Notes under the pieces: model-generated | Told to the model about the DNA's origin: nothing | Database searches by the model: none | The model's input: only the letters and a program-made list of their open reading frames with translations | Assembly: GCA_965200615.1 (NCBI GenBank) | Contig: OZ241377.1 | Coordinates: forward strand, 3,720,001 to 3,784,000 | From: Bin5 sp965200615 | GTDB taxonomy: Bacteria; Chloroflexota; Anaerolineae; Caldilineales; Caldilineaceae | Direction of reading: 5' to 3' | Length of the DNA: 64,000 nucleotides | Part shown: positions 33,870 through 42,869 of the stretch, in pieces | How positions within the stretch are numbered: the first letter of the stretch is position 1 | Layout of the letters: each line of letters starts with the position of its first letter | Program-made: the position numbers and the translations under genes

Positions 33870-34943
33870 ATGACTTCCAGCCCGGTGAAGGCGCAGGCGG
33901 CAGGTACGGACGGCCGGGCCACCCTGAAACAGTTTACCCGAGCTCTTGGCGCTGCCATCATTGTTCTCGTGATCTGGAGGGTGACCACAGTCGGGCTGGC
34001 GGAGGGCTACCCGGCCTCCTTCTGGATCTCCCAGGCCCTTAACGGCCTGGTTCTGGGCGGCGTCTACGCCTTGGTGGCATTGGGCTATACGCTCGTATAC
34101 GGCATCCTCTTCATGATCAACTTCGCCCATGGCGAAGTCATGATGATCGGCGGCATCACCGGCTTTTTCGCCCTCCAATTCGCACAGGCCCGCGGCTGGA
34201 TGGAAGGACCTTGGCCTGTAGTCGTCGTTGCCTTGCTCCTGATCATGTTCGTTGGCATGACGGCCTCGGTCCTGATCGGGGTCGCCCTGGAACGCCTGGC
34301 CTACCGGCCCCTGCGCCAGGCCCCGCGACTGGTCCCCTTAATCAGCGCAATCGGCGCCTCCCTTTTTCTGCAATACTCGGTTCTCCTGATCTTCGGCGTC
34401 AGTCCGCACAGCTATCGCAAACCGGCTCTTATCTCAGGGGGTCTGCGACTGGGCGACGTATTCATTCCGCACACCGGGGCGATAATCTTCATCACCTCCA
34501 TCCTCCTGATGCTGGCCCTATATTTCATCATCCAGCGAACAAAGTTGGGACGCGCCATGCGCGCGGTCGCTGAAGATCGCTCCACCGCTTCACTGATGGG
34601 CGTCGACGTCAACGCCGTCATCGTCGTGACGTTCATGCTGGGGTCGGCGCTTGCCGGCGCTGCGGGCGTCATGCTTGGCTTTCACAACACGGTTGTAAAG
34701 TTCAACAGCGGCTTCATTCCAGGTCTGAAAGCCTTCACGGCAGCCGTTCTCGGTGGAATCGGCAACATCCCCGGGGCGATGTTCGGCGCGCTCATCCTCG
34801 GCCTGATCGAGGCGATCGGGCCAAGCGCCCTGGGTATCCCAACAGAATACAAGGACGTCATCGCCTTTACATTGCTCGTGCTCATCCTTATCTTCCGGCC
34901 TACCGGTCTGTTCGGTGAAGTACTGAGTGAGAAAAAAGCCTGA
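33870..34943 (+). CDS. livH: Branched-chain amino-acid-type ABC transporter permease LivH
   Basis: A 357-residue permease with eight to nine helices. The hallmark QALNGLVLGGVYALVALGYTLVYGILFMINFAHGEV (in pieces, residues about 54-88), the ATPase-docking loop RAMRAVAEDRSTASLMGVDV and FTAAVLGGIGNIPGAMFGALILG are canonical. The N-terminus carries about 30 hydrophilic residues before the first helix. ATG at 33870; the ribosome site is weak. Its TGA overlaps the ATG of livM by one base. Confidence 0.94.
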   Translation: MTSSPVKAQAAGTDGRATLKQFTRALGAAIIVLVIWRVTTVGLAEGYPASFWISQALNGLVLGGVYALVALGYTLVYGILFMINFAHGEVMMIGGITGFFALQFAQARGWMEGPWPVVVVALLLIMFVGMTASVLIGVALERLAYRPLRQAPRLVPLISAIGASLFLQYSVLLIFGVSPHSYRKPALISGGLRLGDVFIPHTGAIIFITSILLMLALYFIIQRTKLGRAMRAVAEDRSTASLMGVDVNAVIVVTFMLGSALAGAAGVMLGFHNTVVKFNSGFIPGLKAFTAAVLGGIGNIPGAMFGALILGLIEAIGPSALGIPTEYKDVIAFTLLVLILIFRPTGLFGEVLSEKKA

Positions 34944-36868
34944 TGCCTCTCGAATCTGCAACAAGAGCCGTCAGAACCGGACTCGTCGCCTTCGCCTTTT
35001 TAAGCTACCTGATCCTCATCGGCATTCCCGGACGCATAGGCGGCCCGGCGTTGCCTGTACTGGCGCTAATTGCCGCCCTGTTTTTCTGGCTGAAATTGCG
35101 CCGTGAATCCATCGAACCGTCCAGAAGGGCAACCAGAATGGGACAGGACGGTATCGAGGGAAAACCGGGCTGGGAGATTGGCCCGCAGGCGGCTTCAAAC
35201 GGGTCACGCGCCCGTGAACTTCCGCCCTCTCACACCGGCACAACTCTTGTCCTAAAGGGCCTGTTGGCAGGTTTGACAACCGGTCTGCTAATCGCAGTAG
35301 TGAGCGGCATCTTTGCCGCCGCGATGGGAAATGGGATTGCGATCCAACCTGTCCTGGACAAGATCGTCCCCCTCAATGTCGCCGCCTTGATCGGCGTTAG
35401 TCCAGGACAGATTGCCCAATCAGACGTCTCGTTCGTTCGATTTCTCTTTCAGGTCCTCCTGTTCGCAGGCGCCGGCATTCTTGCTGCCCTGGCGGTCACC
35501 GCGGGGGGCAGCAATAGGGCGCGCGCAGCGCTAATCGGCAGCCTCACAAGGCATCTGTCCGGCCCCACTCTCAAAGCCGCCGGCCGCTACGCCGGCATTG
35601 CCCTACCTTTTTTCCTGCTCGCTTACATCGCGTTGCTTGGCCTCCCGGGCGTAACCGCTTTCGGCACGAATGAGGGGACTGTCCGACTGCTGCTAACTCT
35701 CATCGCCACTGGCAGCGGGCTCTTCGCATTGCGCCTGTCCCGACCGGGGCGGGAACAGATAGCGGTGGCTGTCTTGCTCGGCCTCGGTGTAGTCACGATG
35801 CCCTTCATCCTCGATCAGTTTCAGAACTCCGTCATGGGCCTTGTCTTCATCTTCGTGATGATGGGCCTCGGCCTGAACATCGTGGTCGGCTACGCAGGGC
35901 TGCTGGACCTGGGTTACGTGGCCTTCTTTGCCATCGGCGCGTACACCTATGCCTTCCTCTCGGCTCCCTTTTCCTCGCCCTACATCAGCGGCTTGCTCAT
36001 CCTCCTGGGCATCTCTCCCGAGAGTCCCCTTCTCGGCTATTGGATGGCGCTGCCGGTTGCCATGTTGACAGCCGCCGTGGGAGGCATACTACTGGGCATC
36101 CCTGTCCTGCGCATGCGGGGCGATTATCTTGCGATCGTAACGCTTGGTTTCGGCGAAATCATCCGCCTCTTCATGCTGAACCTGGGCGAGCTGACCAACG
36201 GCCCCCGCGGCATCCTCGAGATTTCCCAGCCGGCGCTGTTTGGCCTTACACCTGTTGACGTCACTTTCGGTCTACTCAGCTCGCAAGGCTGGATCTTCCT
36301 GCTGGCCCTGATCAGTTCAGCCCTGGTTGCCTTTGTCGCCATTCGCCTGAACGAATCCCGGCTCGGGCGCGCCTGGTTTGCCATGCAGGAAGACGAAGAC
36401 GTAGCTGAGGCCACCGGCGTCCATCTCGTGCGGACCAAACTTCTCGCGTTCGCCATCGGCGCTACCTTTGCCGGTATGGCGGGCCAGCTTTACGCCGCAC
36501 GGCAGATCAATATCTTCCCGGAGAATTTCTCGCTCTTTGTCTCAATTGACGCCCTGGCGCTCATCATTGTCGGCGGCATCGGCAGCCCCGCCGGCATCGT
36601 ATTGGGCGCTCTCGCGCTCAAAGGGTTGCCGGAAGTATTGCGGGGCGTTGACGAGTACCGAATCGTCACCTTTGCAGCCCTGCTGGTTATCATGATGATC
36701 GTGCGCCCTGACGGGATCCTGCCCTCCCCCCGTCGGCGCATTCAGTTGGCAGATCCCGAAGAACTGGGTGTGGACAGCGATTCTGAAACAGCGGAGGAAG
36801 AAGCTGGCTCGGCGGAGAATGGAGACGCGCTTGCAAACGGCAGTGGCGGAAGGGAGGAGGACCAATGA
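34943..36868 (+). CDS. livM: Branched-chain amino-acid-type ABC transporter permease LivM, long form
   Basis: The C-terminal half (residues about 285-590) is a normal LivM: LGLNIVVGYAGLLDLGYVAFFAIGAY, LRMRGDYLAIVTLGFGEIIRL, LGRAWFAMQEDEDVAEATGV, IVGGIGSPAGIVLGA. The N-terminal 280 residues add about six hydrophobic segments and a hydrophilic loop (residues about 50-95) not present in ordinary 350-420-residue LivM proteins. The C-terminus ends in a roughly 45-residue acidic Ser/Glu tail. Total 641 residues. Overlaps livH by 1 bp and livG by 4 bp. Confidence 0.92.
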   Translation: MPLESATRAVRTGLVAFAFLSYLILIGIPGRIGGPALPVLALIAALFFWLKLRRESIEPSRRATRMGQDGIEGKPGWEIGPQAASNGSRARELPPSHTGTTLVLKGLLAGLTTGLLIAVVSGIFAAAMGNGIAIQPVLDKIVPLNVAALIGVSPGQIAQSDVSFVRFLFQVLLFAGAGILAALAVTAGGSNRARAALIGSLTRHLSGPTLKAAGRYAGIALPFFLLAYIALLGLPGVTAFGTNEGTVRLLLTLIATGSGLFALRLSRPGREQIAVAVLLGLGVVTMPFILDQFQNSVMGLVFIFVMMGLGLNIVVGYAGLLDLGYVAFFAIGAYTYAFLSAPFSSPYISGLLILLGISPESPLLGYWMALPVAMLTAAVGGILLGIPVLRMRGDYLAIVTLGFGEIIRLFMLNLGELTNGPRGILEISQPALFGLTPVDVTFGLLSSQGWIFLLALISSALVAFVAIRLNESRLGRAWFAMQEDEDVAEATGVHLVRTKLLAFAIGATFAGMAGQLYAARQINIFPENFSLFVSIDALALIIVGGIGSPAGIVLGALALKGLPEVLRGVDEYRIVTFAALLVIMMIVRPDGILPSPRRRIQLADPEELGVDSDSETAEEEAGSAENGDALANGSGGREEDQ

Positions 36869-37665
36869 CGGCCCTGCTCAGCATTCAGCACGTTACCAAG
36901 GTCTTCGGCGGCCTGACCGCCGTTGATAGTGTCGATCTGGACATCGCCGAGCGTTCGATCACCTCGCTGATCGGCCCCAACGGCGCCGGCAAGACGACTC
37001 TATTCAACTGTCTCACCGGACTGCACCGGCCTGAAGTGGGCGAGATACTGTTCAGCGGACGTTCGTTAATCGGCCTGCGGCCCGATGAGATCACAGATCG
37101 GGGCGTAGCCCGCACCTATCAGAACATCCGCCTCTTTGGCAGAATGACCGCGCTCGAAAACGTCCTCGTAGGGCAGCACTTGCGGCTGCAGGCGCCCCAC
37201 TGGAGCGCCATCTTACGGACGTCCCGTCAGCAAGCGGAGGAACGCGCCGCCCGGGAATTCGGGCGTGAGCTGCTCAGTTTCGTCGGCCTGAGCGGTCGCG
37301 AAGAGGTCGTCTCCACCAATCTGCCATACGGGGACCAGAGGCTGCTTGAGGTCGCCCGGGCTCTCGGGAGTCGGCCCCTGTTGCTTCTCCTCGACGAGCC
37401 TGCCGCCGGCATGAATCCCAGCGAGACCGACCGCATGATGGCTCTCGTCCACAGGCTGCGCGACGAGAAGGGGATTACGGTCTTCCTGATCGAACATGAC
37501 ATGAAGGTGGTGATGAGCATCTCAGAAAGTGTGGCGGTCCTGGATTACGGCGAGAAGATCGCCGAAGGCACGCCCGAGGAGGTCCGCTCAAACGCGAGGG
37601 TGATAGAGGCCTACCTGGGCCCGGAGGTGGCTGTGCAGGAAGCGGCCGGGAACGCCATCCATTAG
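36865..37665 (+). CDS. livG: Branched-chain amino-acid-type ABC transporter ATPase LivG
   Basis: First ATPase of the importer. Walker A GPNGAGKTT, Q-loop TYQNIRLFGRMTALENVLVG, signature LPYGDQRLLEVARAL (the LivG variant of LSGGQ), Walker B LLLLDEPAAGMNPSE, switch LIEHDMKVVM. 266 residues; ATGA overlap with livM. Confidence 0.95.
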   Translation: MTALLSIQHVTKVFGGLTAVDSVDLDIAERSITSLIGPNGAGKTTLFNCLTGLHRPEVGEILFSGRSLIGLRPDEITDRGVARTYQNIRLFGRMTALENVLVGQHLRLQAPHWSAILRTSRQQAEERAAREFGRELLSFVGLSGREEVVSTNLPYGDQRLLEVARALGSRPLLLLLDEPAAGMNPSETDRMMALVHRLRDEKGITVFLIEHDMKVVMSISESVAVLDYGEKIAEGTPEEVRSNARVIEAYLGPEVAVQEAAGNAIH

Positions 37666-37668
37666 ACC

Positions 37669-38418
37669 ATGCTGATTCTGGAATCGGTCCACACTTACTA
37701 CGGCCACATTCACGCCCTCAAAGGTATATCTCTGACCGTGAATGAAGGCGAAATCGTCACGCTGATCGGGTCGAACGGGGCGGGGAAAACGACGACGCTC
37801 AATACAATCAGCGGTGTTCTGTCTGCCCGCGGCGGGGGGATTTACCTTCAGGACAGCAAAAGCAATCGGCGCAGTCAGTCAGCCGGCGGCGAACACGACC
37901 TGCGATTGGACCGGCTGCCTGCCCACGAAGTCGCCAGACTGGGTGTCTCCCAATCTCCGGAAGGGCGGAAGATCTTCGCCCGACTCTCGGTCCAGGAAAA
38001 CCTCGCGATGGGCGCTTTCGCTCGTACAGACCACGATGGCATCAGCGGGGATCTCGAACGCGTCCTCGAACTGTTCCCCCGCCTCCAGGAACGACTCAGT
38101 CAGCCCGGCGGCACACTCTCCGGCGGCGAACAGCAGATGCTGGCCATCGGGCGCGCCCTCATGAGCAGGCCCCGCATCCTGCTCCTTGACGAACCCTCAA
38201 TGGGACTGGCCCCAATCCTCGTGCAGCAGATATTCCAGATTATCCGCGAGATCAACGCCCAGGGTACAACCATCCTGCTCGTGGAACAGAACGCCCAGGC
38301 AGCGCTTCAGATCGCCAACCGCGGTTACGTCCTCGAAACCGGCAACATCGTTCTGAGCGGCGCAGCACGCGACCTCCTGGCCGACCCACAGGTAGCCGAA
38401 GCATATCTCGGCATCTGA
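37669..38418 (+). CDS. livF: Branched-chain amino-acid-type ABC transporter ATPase LivF
   Basis: Second ATPase. Walker A GSNGAGKTT, SPEGRKIFARLSVQENL, signature LSGGEQQMLAIGRAL, Walker B ILLLDEPSMGLAPI, switch LVEQNAQAAL. An insert of about 15 hydrophilic residues (SKSNRRSQSAGGEHD) sits before the Q-loop. 249 residues. It starts 3 bp after livG and is the last gene of the operon, convergent with the hydroxyacid dehydrogenase gene 52 bp away. Confidence 0.95.
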   Translation: MLILESVHTYYGHIHALKGISLTVNEGEIVTLIGSNGAGKTTTLNTISGVLSARGGGIYLQDSKSNRRSQSAGGEHDLRLDRLPAHEVARLGVSQSPEGRKIFARLSVQENLAMGAFARTDHDGISGDLERVLELFPRLQERLSQPGGTLSGGEQQMLAIGRALMSRPRILLLDEPSMGLAPILVQQIFQIIREINAQGTTILLVEQNAQAALQIANRGYVLETGNIVLSGAARDLLADPQVAEAYLGI

Positions 38419-38469
38419 CGAAAGGGCGCTGTCCACCTGGACCAGAACAGGAATCCGGGGCAACCAGGC

Positions 38470-39420
38470 CTAGAACAACCGGCGCTTGTCGACGATGTTT
38501 CGGGGCGGTTCTCCAGCCAGATAGCGGCGCAGGTTGTCGCGCAGCGTGTCGATGCGGCGTTGAGGCACATGGGGATTGTCCGCGGCGACATGCGGGGTAA
38601 GGATGACGTTCTCTATTTTCCACAGCGGATGCTCCGCCGGCAGCGGCTCCGTCTCGTAGACATCAAGCGCAGCGCCCGCAATTTTACCTGACTCCAGCGC
38701 TGCCACCAAGGCGTCGAGCTTGACCACGACCCCGCGGCTGATGTTGATCAGATAGGCCGACTGTTTCATCCGCCCGATTTCACCGGCGCCTATCATGCCG
38801 ACCGTCTCCGGTGTCTGCGGCACGCAGCTGACCGCGAAATCCGCTTCCGCCATCAGATCGTGCAGCCGCTCCTGCGGCCACAGCGCATCCAGCTCAAGAC
38901 CCTGGATCGGCGCCGCTTCCGGCCGCGCATCGACCGCGATCACCCGCATATCATGCGCCTTGCCTCGCCTGGCCAGCTCTGAACCGATGCCCCCCAGACC
39001 GATCACGCCCAGCGTGCAATCTCCCAGGTGACGGACCGGCGTCCCCTTTCGCCATTCGCCGCGGATCTGGCGGCGCATGTAGAGATGTATGCCCCGGGCG
39101 AACATCAGAATGAAGCAGAAGGCATGGTCCGCGATCATGTCACTGTAGATCTTCGCCATGTTGCTGACCACGACGTCGCTTTCCGCAAGCTCCGGGAACA
39201 TGTAGCGCTCCAGCCCTGCGATCGGCGTCTGCAGCCAGCGCAGGCTTTCGGCCCGCTCCAGCAGTCGCGGCGTAAGGTCACCGTACATGCCGACAGCCTG
39301 GGGAATCGCGGCGAACGCCTCCTCCTCTGTGAGCGCGTTGACGATCTCCAAGTCCGGGGAAACCGCACGCACCTGCTCAAGTTCGTCCGGAGTTAGCGGG
39401 GGGTAGATGAGAAAGTTCAT
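38470..39420 (-). CDS. D-2-hydroxyacid dehydrogenase family protein
   Basis: NAD(P)H-dependent reductase/dehydrogenase of 2-oxo acids. Rossmann motif GVIGLGGIGSELARRG (about residues 143-158), substrate Arg in INISRGVVV, Glu in DVYETEPLP and the catalytic His in LTPHVAAD are all present. Of two ATGs 9 nt apart I choose 39420, since GGAGAGG is then at a normal distance. 316 residues. It is 22 bp downstream of the Gfo/Idh oxidoreductase gene and probably works in the same sugar-acid or hydroxyacid pathway. The precise substrate (glyoxylate, hydroxypyruvate, phosphoglycerate) is not evident. Confidence 0.9.
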   Translation of the reverse strand: MNFLIYPPLTPDELEQVRAVSPDLEIVNALTEEEAFAAIPQAVGMYGDLTPRLLERAESLRWLQTPIAGLERYMFPELAESDVVVSNMAKIYSDMIADHAFCFILMFARGIHLYMRRQIRGEWRKGTPVRHLGDCTLGVIGLGGIGSELARRGKAHDMRVIAVDARPEAAPIQGLELDALWPQERLHDLMAEADFAVSCVPQTPETVGMIGAGEIGRMKQSAYLINISRGVVVKLDALVAALESGKIAGAALDVYETEPLPAEHPLWKIENVILTPHVAADNPHVPQRRIDTLRDNLRRYLAGEPPRNIVDKRRLF

Positions 39421-39442
39421 CGATTTCATTCCTCTCCGTCAG

Positions 39443-40597
39443 CTACTTCGGTTTTTGCCTGTATACTGCGAACCTGTCTTCGCTCAACAACCGGTCGATG
39501 TCTACTCTTTCACCGCCCAACTCATCCGAGATGTTCGCCCCGATAACGGCAGCCAGGCTGTTCATGGCATCGCCGAAAGGCGAGCGGATCAACTCCGGGC
39601 GGCCCTCTGCGATCGCCCGCACGAAGACCTGACTGATGGCAAACGTATCGTCGCCGCCCCGCCCTTCGAAGAGCGTTCTCGTGACCGCATCCTTCGGCGG
39701 CGGCGGCGTCGGAGGATAGGCGCCTTGATACTCGTAGGTGGTAACGCCCTCCCGGAAGATCTCCACCCGTCCCTCAGTCCACAGCACCTGATGGTTCATG
39801 TGGTCGGCATATACCTTCCGCAAACGCGACAGCGTCATCGTCCCTACCGATCCTCCGGCAAAGCCAAAAAGAGCGCTATACGTGTAGGGATTGTCGGCCT
39901 CCTCGAATATATCTTCCTCCGACCGGTGCTGGTAGTGGGCCTGCACCCACTCAACGTCGCCGAACCAGTAGCGCCAGAGATCGAGCAGATGGATTCCGCC
40001 TTCGACGACGGTCATTCCACTCCAGGCCCGGTTCGCCGTCCACACCCGGTTACCCGGCCCCCCGTGCAACTCGGTCTGATGATGCTTGACATTGTGCCCT
40101 TCCAGCGCCCCATGATAGGTGTAGCAGGCCATCAGCGGCCGCCTGCCCTCGCGCAGGTGGCGGTGGACAGCTTCGTGTCGACCGTCGAAACGCTGCTGGA
40201 AGCCAGCGGTACAGAGCACTCCTGCCTCAGTAATCGCCGCCTCCATGTCCAGCGCCTCATCCAGATAGAGGCTCATCGGTTTCTCGACGAACAGATGCAG
40301 CCCTGCCTGGGCCGCGCGTACAACCTCTCCCGAGTGAACATTCGGCGGAATGCAGACGTAGAGAGCATCCTGTTCCTGGCCGAGAAGCTCCTCAAAACTG
40401 GTTGTATGCAATATGCCTTCGGGCCGAAAGCCATCCACATAGTTGCGAATCTTGTCTGTCTCCAGATTCGCGGCAAATGCGTCGGCCAAGACTGTCAGCT
40501 GGACCCCGCCCTCCTCCTGTAGAGCCCAAAGTGACTTCAAATGTTGCAACCCCCGCTGCCCCAGTCCCATCAGGGCGACGCGCACCGGTACAGTCAT
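39443..40597 (-). CDS. Gfo/Idh/MocA-family oxidoreductase
   Basis: NAD(P)-dependent dehydrogenase of sugars, inositols or their derivatives. N-terminal Rossmann domain VRVALMGLGQRGLQHLKSL, then LYVCIPPNVHSGEVVRAAQAGLHLFVEKPMSL with the catalytic EKP motif (residues about 98-100) and the C-terminal beta-sheet domain with the EGGIHLLDLWRYWFGD His/Asp segment. 384 residues, ATG at 40597. First gene of a two-gene minus-strand unit with the hydroxyacid dehydrogenase. Confidence 0.92.
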   Translation of the reverse strand: MTVPVRVALMGLGQRGLQHLKSLWALQEEGGVQLTVLADAFAANLETDKIRNYVDGFRPEGILHTTSFEELLGQEQDALYVCIPPNVHSGEVVRAAQAGLHLFVEKPMSLYLDEALDMEAAITEAGVLCTAGFQQRFDGRHEAVHRHLREGRRPLMACYTYHGALEGHNVKHHQTELHGGPGNRVWTANRAWSGMTVVEGGIHLLDLWRYWFGDVEWVQAHYQHRSEEDIFEEADNPYTYSALFGFAGGSVGTMTLSRLRKVYADHMNHQVLWTEGRVEIFREGVTTYEYQGAYPPTPPPPKDAVTRTLFEGRGGDDTFAISQVFVRAIAEGRPELIRSPFGDAMNSLAAVIGANISDELGGERVDIDRLLSEDRFAVYRQKPK

Positions 40598-40786
40598 TGC
40601 AGCTCCTCTATCTCTATTCCATTTTGATACACCGGTTTCCCGGCACTACCCAGTTCTTTCCCGGGCCAGATTGCTCCTGCAGTTGCTTGCAGGCATTTTC
40701 GAACGCCTTCCATTGTAGCGCAAAGCGGTGACGGGGCAACGCCCGAACTTCAGGAAGTTTTTCCAGCATCGCTGAGCTGCGGAGAT

Positions 40787-40815
40787 TTGCCAACTGTGCT
40801 CGAAACATCTATAAT
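40787..40815 (+). promoter_or_regulatory. Strong promoter and long leader of rpmG
   Basis: TTGCCA (40787-40792), 17-nt spacer, perfect TATAAT (40810-40815). Transcription should begin near 40822, giving an untranslated leader of about 160 nt before the rpmG ATG. The leader contains a small GCCC-GAAA-GGGC stem-loop (about 40937-40948). The remainder of the 386-base gap back to 40598 shows nothing I can identify. Confidence 0.6.
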
Positions 40816-40983
40816 CTCGCGCGACAGTTGTTTAGCGCGAATGAGGCAACCTGCCGCGCCTTTCCCTTTTCCCGAACTGTCTCCGAACAGGCGGCGGTTT
40901 GGGCTGGAAACTGAGGAGTTCGTTGTGCCTTGCCCGAAAGGGCGACGCAAACAACATTCTCAGGAAGTGAATCGGAGTCGAAA

Positions 40984-41145
40984 ATGGCCAAGAAAGGACC
41001 ACGTCAGCTTGTGAAGATGCGCAGCACCGAGAGCCATCATCTCTATCTGACATCGAAGAACCGCCGCAACAACGACAAGAGACTGGAACTGAAGAAATAC
41101 GATCCGGTCCTGCGAAAGCATGTCGTTTACCGGGAAACAAGGTAA
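40984..41145 (+). CDS. rpmG: 50S ribosomal protein bL33
   Basis: MAKKGPRQLVKMRSTESHH, then YLTSKNRRNN, KLELKKYDP-like and HVVYRETR: the complete 53-residue bL33. Cysteines are absent, so this is the zinc-independent (C-minus) form. GGAG lies 8 nt before the ATG at 40984. It stands alone, without the usual secE/nusG/rplK genes, behind its own promoter and a hairpin terminator. Confidence 0.95.
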   Translation: MAKKGPRQLVKMRSTESHHLYLTSKNRRNNDKRLELKKYDPVLRKHVVYRETR

Positions 41146-41227
41146 CAACCCTGCCGACGCGTTGACCTGACCGCGCCGCGACCTCGTGTCGCGACACAGT
41201 TCCCGGTTTACCAACCACATGCAATTT

Positions 41228-41265
41228 GAGACCCGCTGCCAGAAAATTTCAGAGCAGCGGGTTTC
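41228..41265 (+). terminator. Hairpin downstream of rpmG
   Basis: GAGACCCGCTGC (41228-41239) pairs with GCAGCGGGTTTC (41254-41265) over 12 bp with one G-T; loop 14 nt. Only a short T-run is included at the 3' side, so termination may be partial. Confidence 0.5.
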
Positions 41266-41330
41266 TGATCCGTATACGGTTATGGAGTCCGCAGGCGCTT
41301 TCTCTTTTTCGGAATCTTCAGGCCATTTCC

Positions 41331-41365
41331 AAAAAAAAGCGGGGGACCCGTTCGGGTCCGCCCGC
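41331..41365 (-). terminator. Rho-independent terminator of tRNA-Lys
   Basis: In the minus-strand transcript a GC-rich stem (GCGGG, one mismatch, GGACCC, loop GAAC, GGGTCC, CCCGC) is followed directly by eight U (41338-41331). It lies 8 nt after the tRNA 3' end. Confidence 0.9.
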
Positions 41366-41372
41366 TCTGGAG

Positions 41373-41445
41373 TGACCCACCAGGGATTCGAACCCCGAAC
41401 CCGCGGATTAAGAGTCCGCTGCTCTGCCAGTTGAGCTAGTGGGCC
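41373..41445 (-). tRNA. tRNA-Lys (anticodon CTT)
   Basis: A full 73-nt cloverleaf on the minus strand: acceptor GGCCCAC pairs with GTGGGTC (one G-T), the D-arm contains AGCTCAACTGG, the anticodon stem-loop is GCGGA-CTCTTAA-TCCGC with anticodon CTT, and the T-arm is GGGGTTCGAATCCC. The discriminator is A; CCA is not encoded. Confidence 0.97.
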
Positions 41446-41459
41446 GTCAGCCAGACCAC

Positions 41460-41488
41460 ATTGTAGATAGGCGCTACCGGATTGTCAA
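41460..41488 (-). promoter_or_regulatory. Promoter of tRNA-Lys
   Basis: Minus-strand TTGACA (41488-41483), 17-nt spacer, TACAAT (41465-41460); start near 41453, 8 nt before the mature tRNA 5' end. The boxes and spacing are identical to those of the peptide ABC operon promoter at 4671-4699. Confidence 0.75.
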
Positions 41489-41552
41489 GTTCATCGCCAA
41501 TCATTTCGTTGCAAGTTACCGTTTCACACTGTACACAGGACCGAGGCCTCAC

Positions 41553-42869
41553 ATGACATATTCCGAAAGGGACATCGAACAGTACGCCAACCTCCTGATC
41601 CGGCTAGGCGTCAATCTGCAGCCGGGCCAGTCTCTCGACATCCGCACGGAGCCGGTTCATCGAGAATTCGCCTTGGCGTTGGCCTCCGCCGCATACGACG
41701 CCGGCGCACAGTTTGTCGCCATTGAATATAACGACATGCGCCTGCAAAGCATTCGCGCCCGCAAGTGTTCTGAGGAACAGCTGGAGCATCTTCCCGCCTA
41801 CGTTGAAGCCATCGCCGGTGAGCGAAAGGATGACAGGTGGGCCGCCATCAGCCTGGTCGGCGAAGAAGATCCTGGGCTGCCCGCCCAGCTCGACCCCAAC
41901 AAGCTGCGCATCCTGCAGACCGCCGAGTACCGCGCGACGATGGCCTGGCGGTCCTCCATGATGGAGATGAAGCAGCAGTGGAACGTGGCCGCACTGCCAA
42001 CGCCCGCCTGGGCGCAAAAGGTCTTCCCGGATCTTCCTGCAGACCAGGCCCTGGCCCGCTTCTGGGACGAGATCCGCCGCATCATCCGCTTGGACGCAGA
42101 CGACCCGCTCGAGGCCTGGCAGACTCATCTCGCGAACCTGGCAAAGGCCCGCGACACGCTTCAATCCAGGCAGGTTCGCGCCCTGCATTTCTACGACCCG
42201 GCGCCGGGCCCCGACGGCAAACCCTCAACCGACCTGACCATCGGTCTGACCGACCGGCCTCACTGGGCCGGCGGGACCAGCGGCCTGGGCGCGGAGGCAG
42301 ACCGGGATTTGCCAGCTGGAGAGGAGAACGAGACTGCTGGGGTTCCCGTCTTTCTCCCCAACATTCCTACCGAAGAGCTGTTCACCACACCGCATCGCCT
42401 GCGCGTCAACGGCTGGACGCGCACATCCCGCCCCAGCTTCCCCTTCCGCCGGGAAGTGAAAGAGGTATTCTTCCGCTTTGAGGAGGGCCAGGTGGTGGAC
42501 TTCTCGGCCGGCGATGACCAGGAGACTTACGAACAGTTCTTCGCAGTCGAAGGCACTCGCTATCTAGGCGAAGTCGCCCTCGTCGACGTTTCCTCGCCCA
42601 TCTTCCGCAGTGGCCTCACTTACTACAGTACGCTCTTCGACGAAAACGCCGCCTGCCACGTCGCCTTTGGCAAGGCATACCCGATAGGGCTTGAAGGAGG
42701 CGCAGAGCTCTCAGAGGAGGAGCTTCTTGAAGCCGGCGTAAACAGTTCCGAACTCCACCTGGACGTCATGATCGGCACCGCCACTTTGGACGTCACCGGA
42801 AAGCTCAGCGACGGATCCGGGCTCGAAATCATGCGACAGGGCCGCTACACGCCAGCAGTAATGGCATGA
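41553..42869 (+). CDS. M29-family aminopeptidase
   Basis: Co/Zn-dependent exo-aminopeptidase (AmpS/AmpT/PepS family), cytoplasmic. Metal-binding segments are NIPTEELFTTP (Glu), EGTRYLGEVALVD (Glu), NAACHVAFGKAYP (His) and SELHLDVMIG (His and Asp), with the usual SGLTYYSTLFDENA. 438 residues, near the 410 of Thermus AmpT. The ATG at 41553 is chosen since the protein then begins MTYSERDIEQYANLLI as in the family; an upstream frame to 41439 crosses the tRNA edge. It overlaps the next gene by ATGA. Confidence 0.93.
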   Translation: MTYSERDIEQYANLLIRLGVNLQPGQSLDIRTEPVHREFALALASAAYDAGAQFVAIEYNDMRLQSIRARKCSEEQLEHLPAYVEAIAGERKDDRWAAISLVGEEDPGLPAQLDPNKLRILQTAEYRATMAWRSSMMEMKQQWNVAALPTPAWAQKVFPDLPADQALARFWDEIRRIIRLDADDPLEAWQTHLANLAKARDTLQSRQVRALHFYDPAPGPDGKPSTDLTIGLTDRPHWAGGTSGLGAEADRDLPAGEENETAGVPVFLPNIPTEELFTTPHRLRVNGWTRTSRPSFPFRREVKEVFFRFEEGQVVDFSAGDDQETYEQFFAVEGTRYLGEVALVDVSSPIFRSGLTYYSTLFDENAACHVAFGKAYPIGLEGGAELSEEELLEAGVNSSELHLDVMIGTATLDVTGKLSDGSGLEIMRQGRYTPAVMA

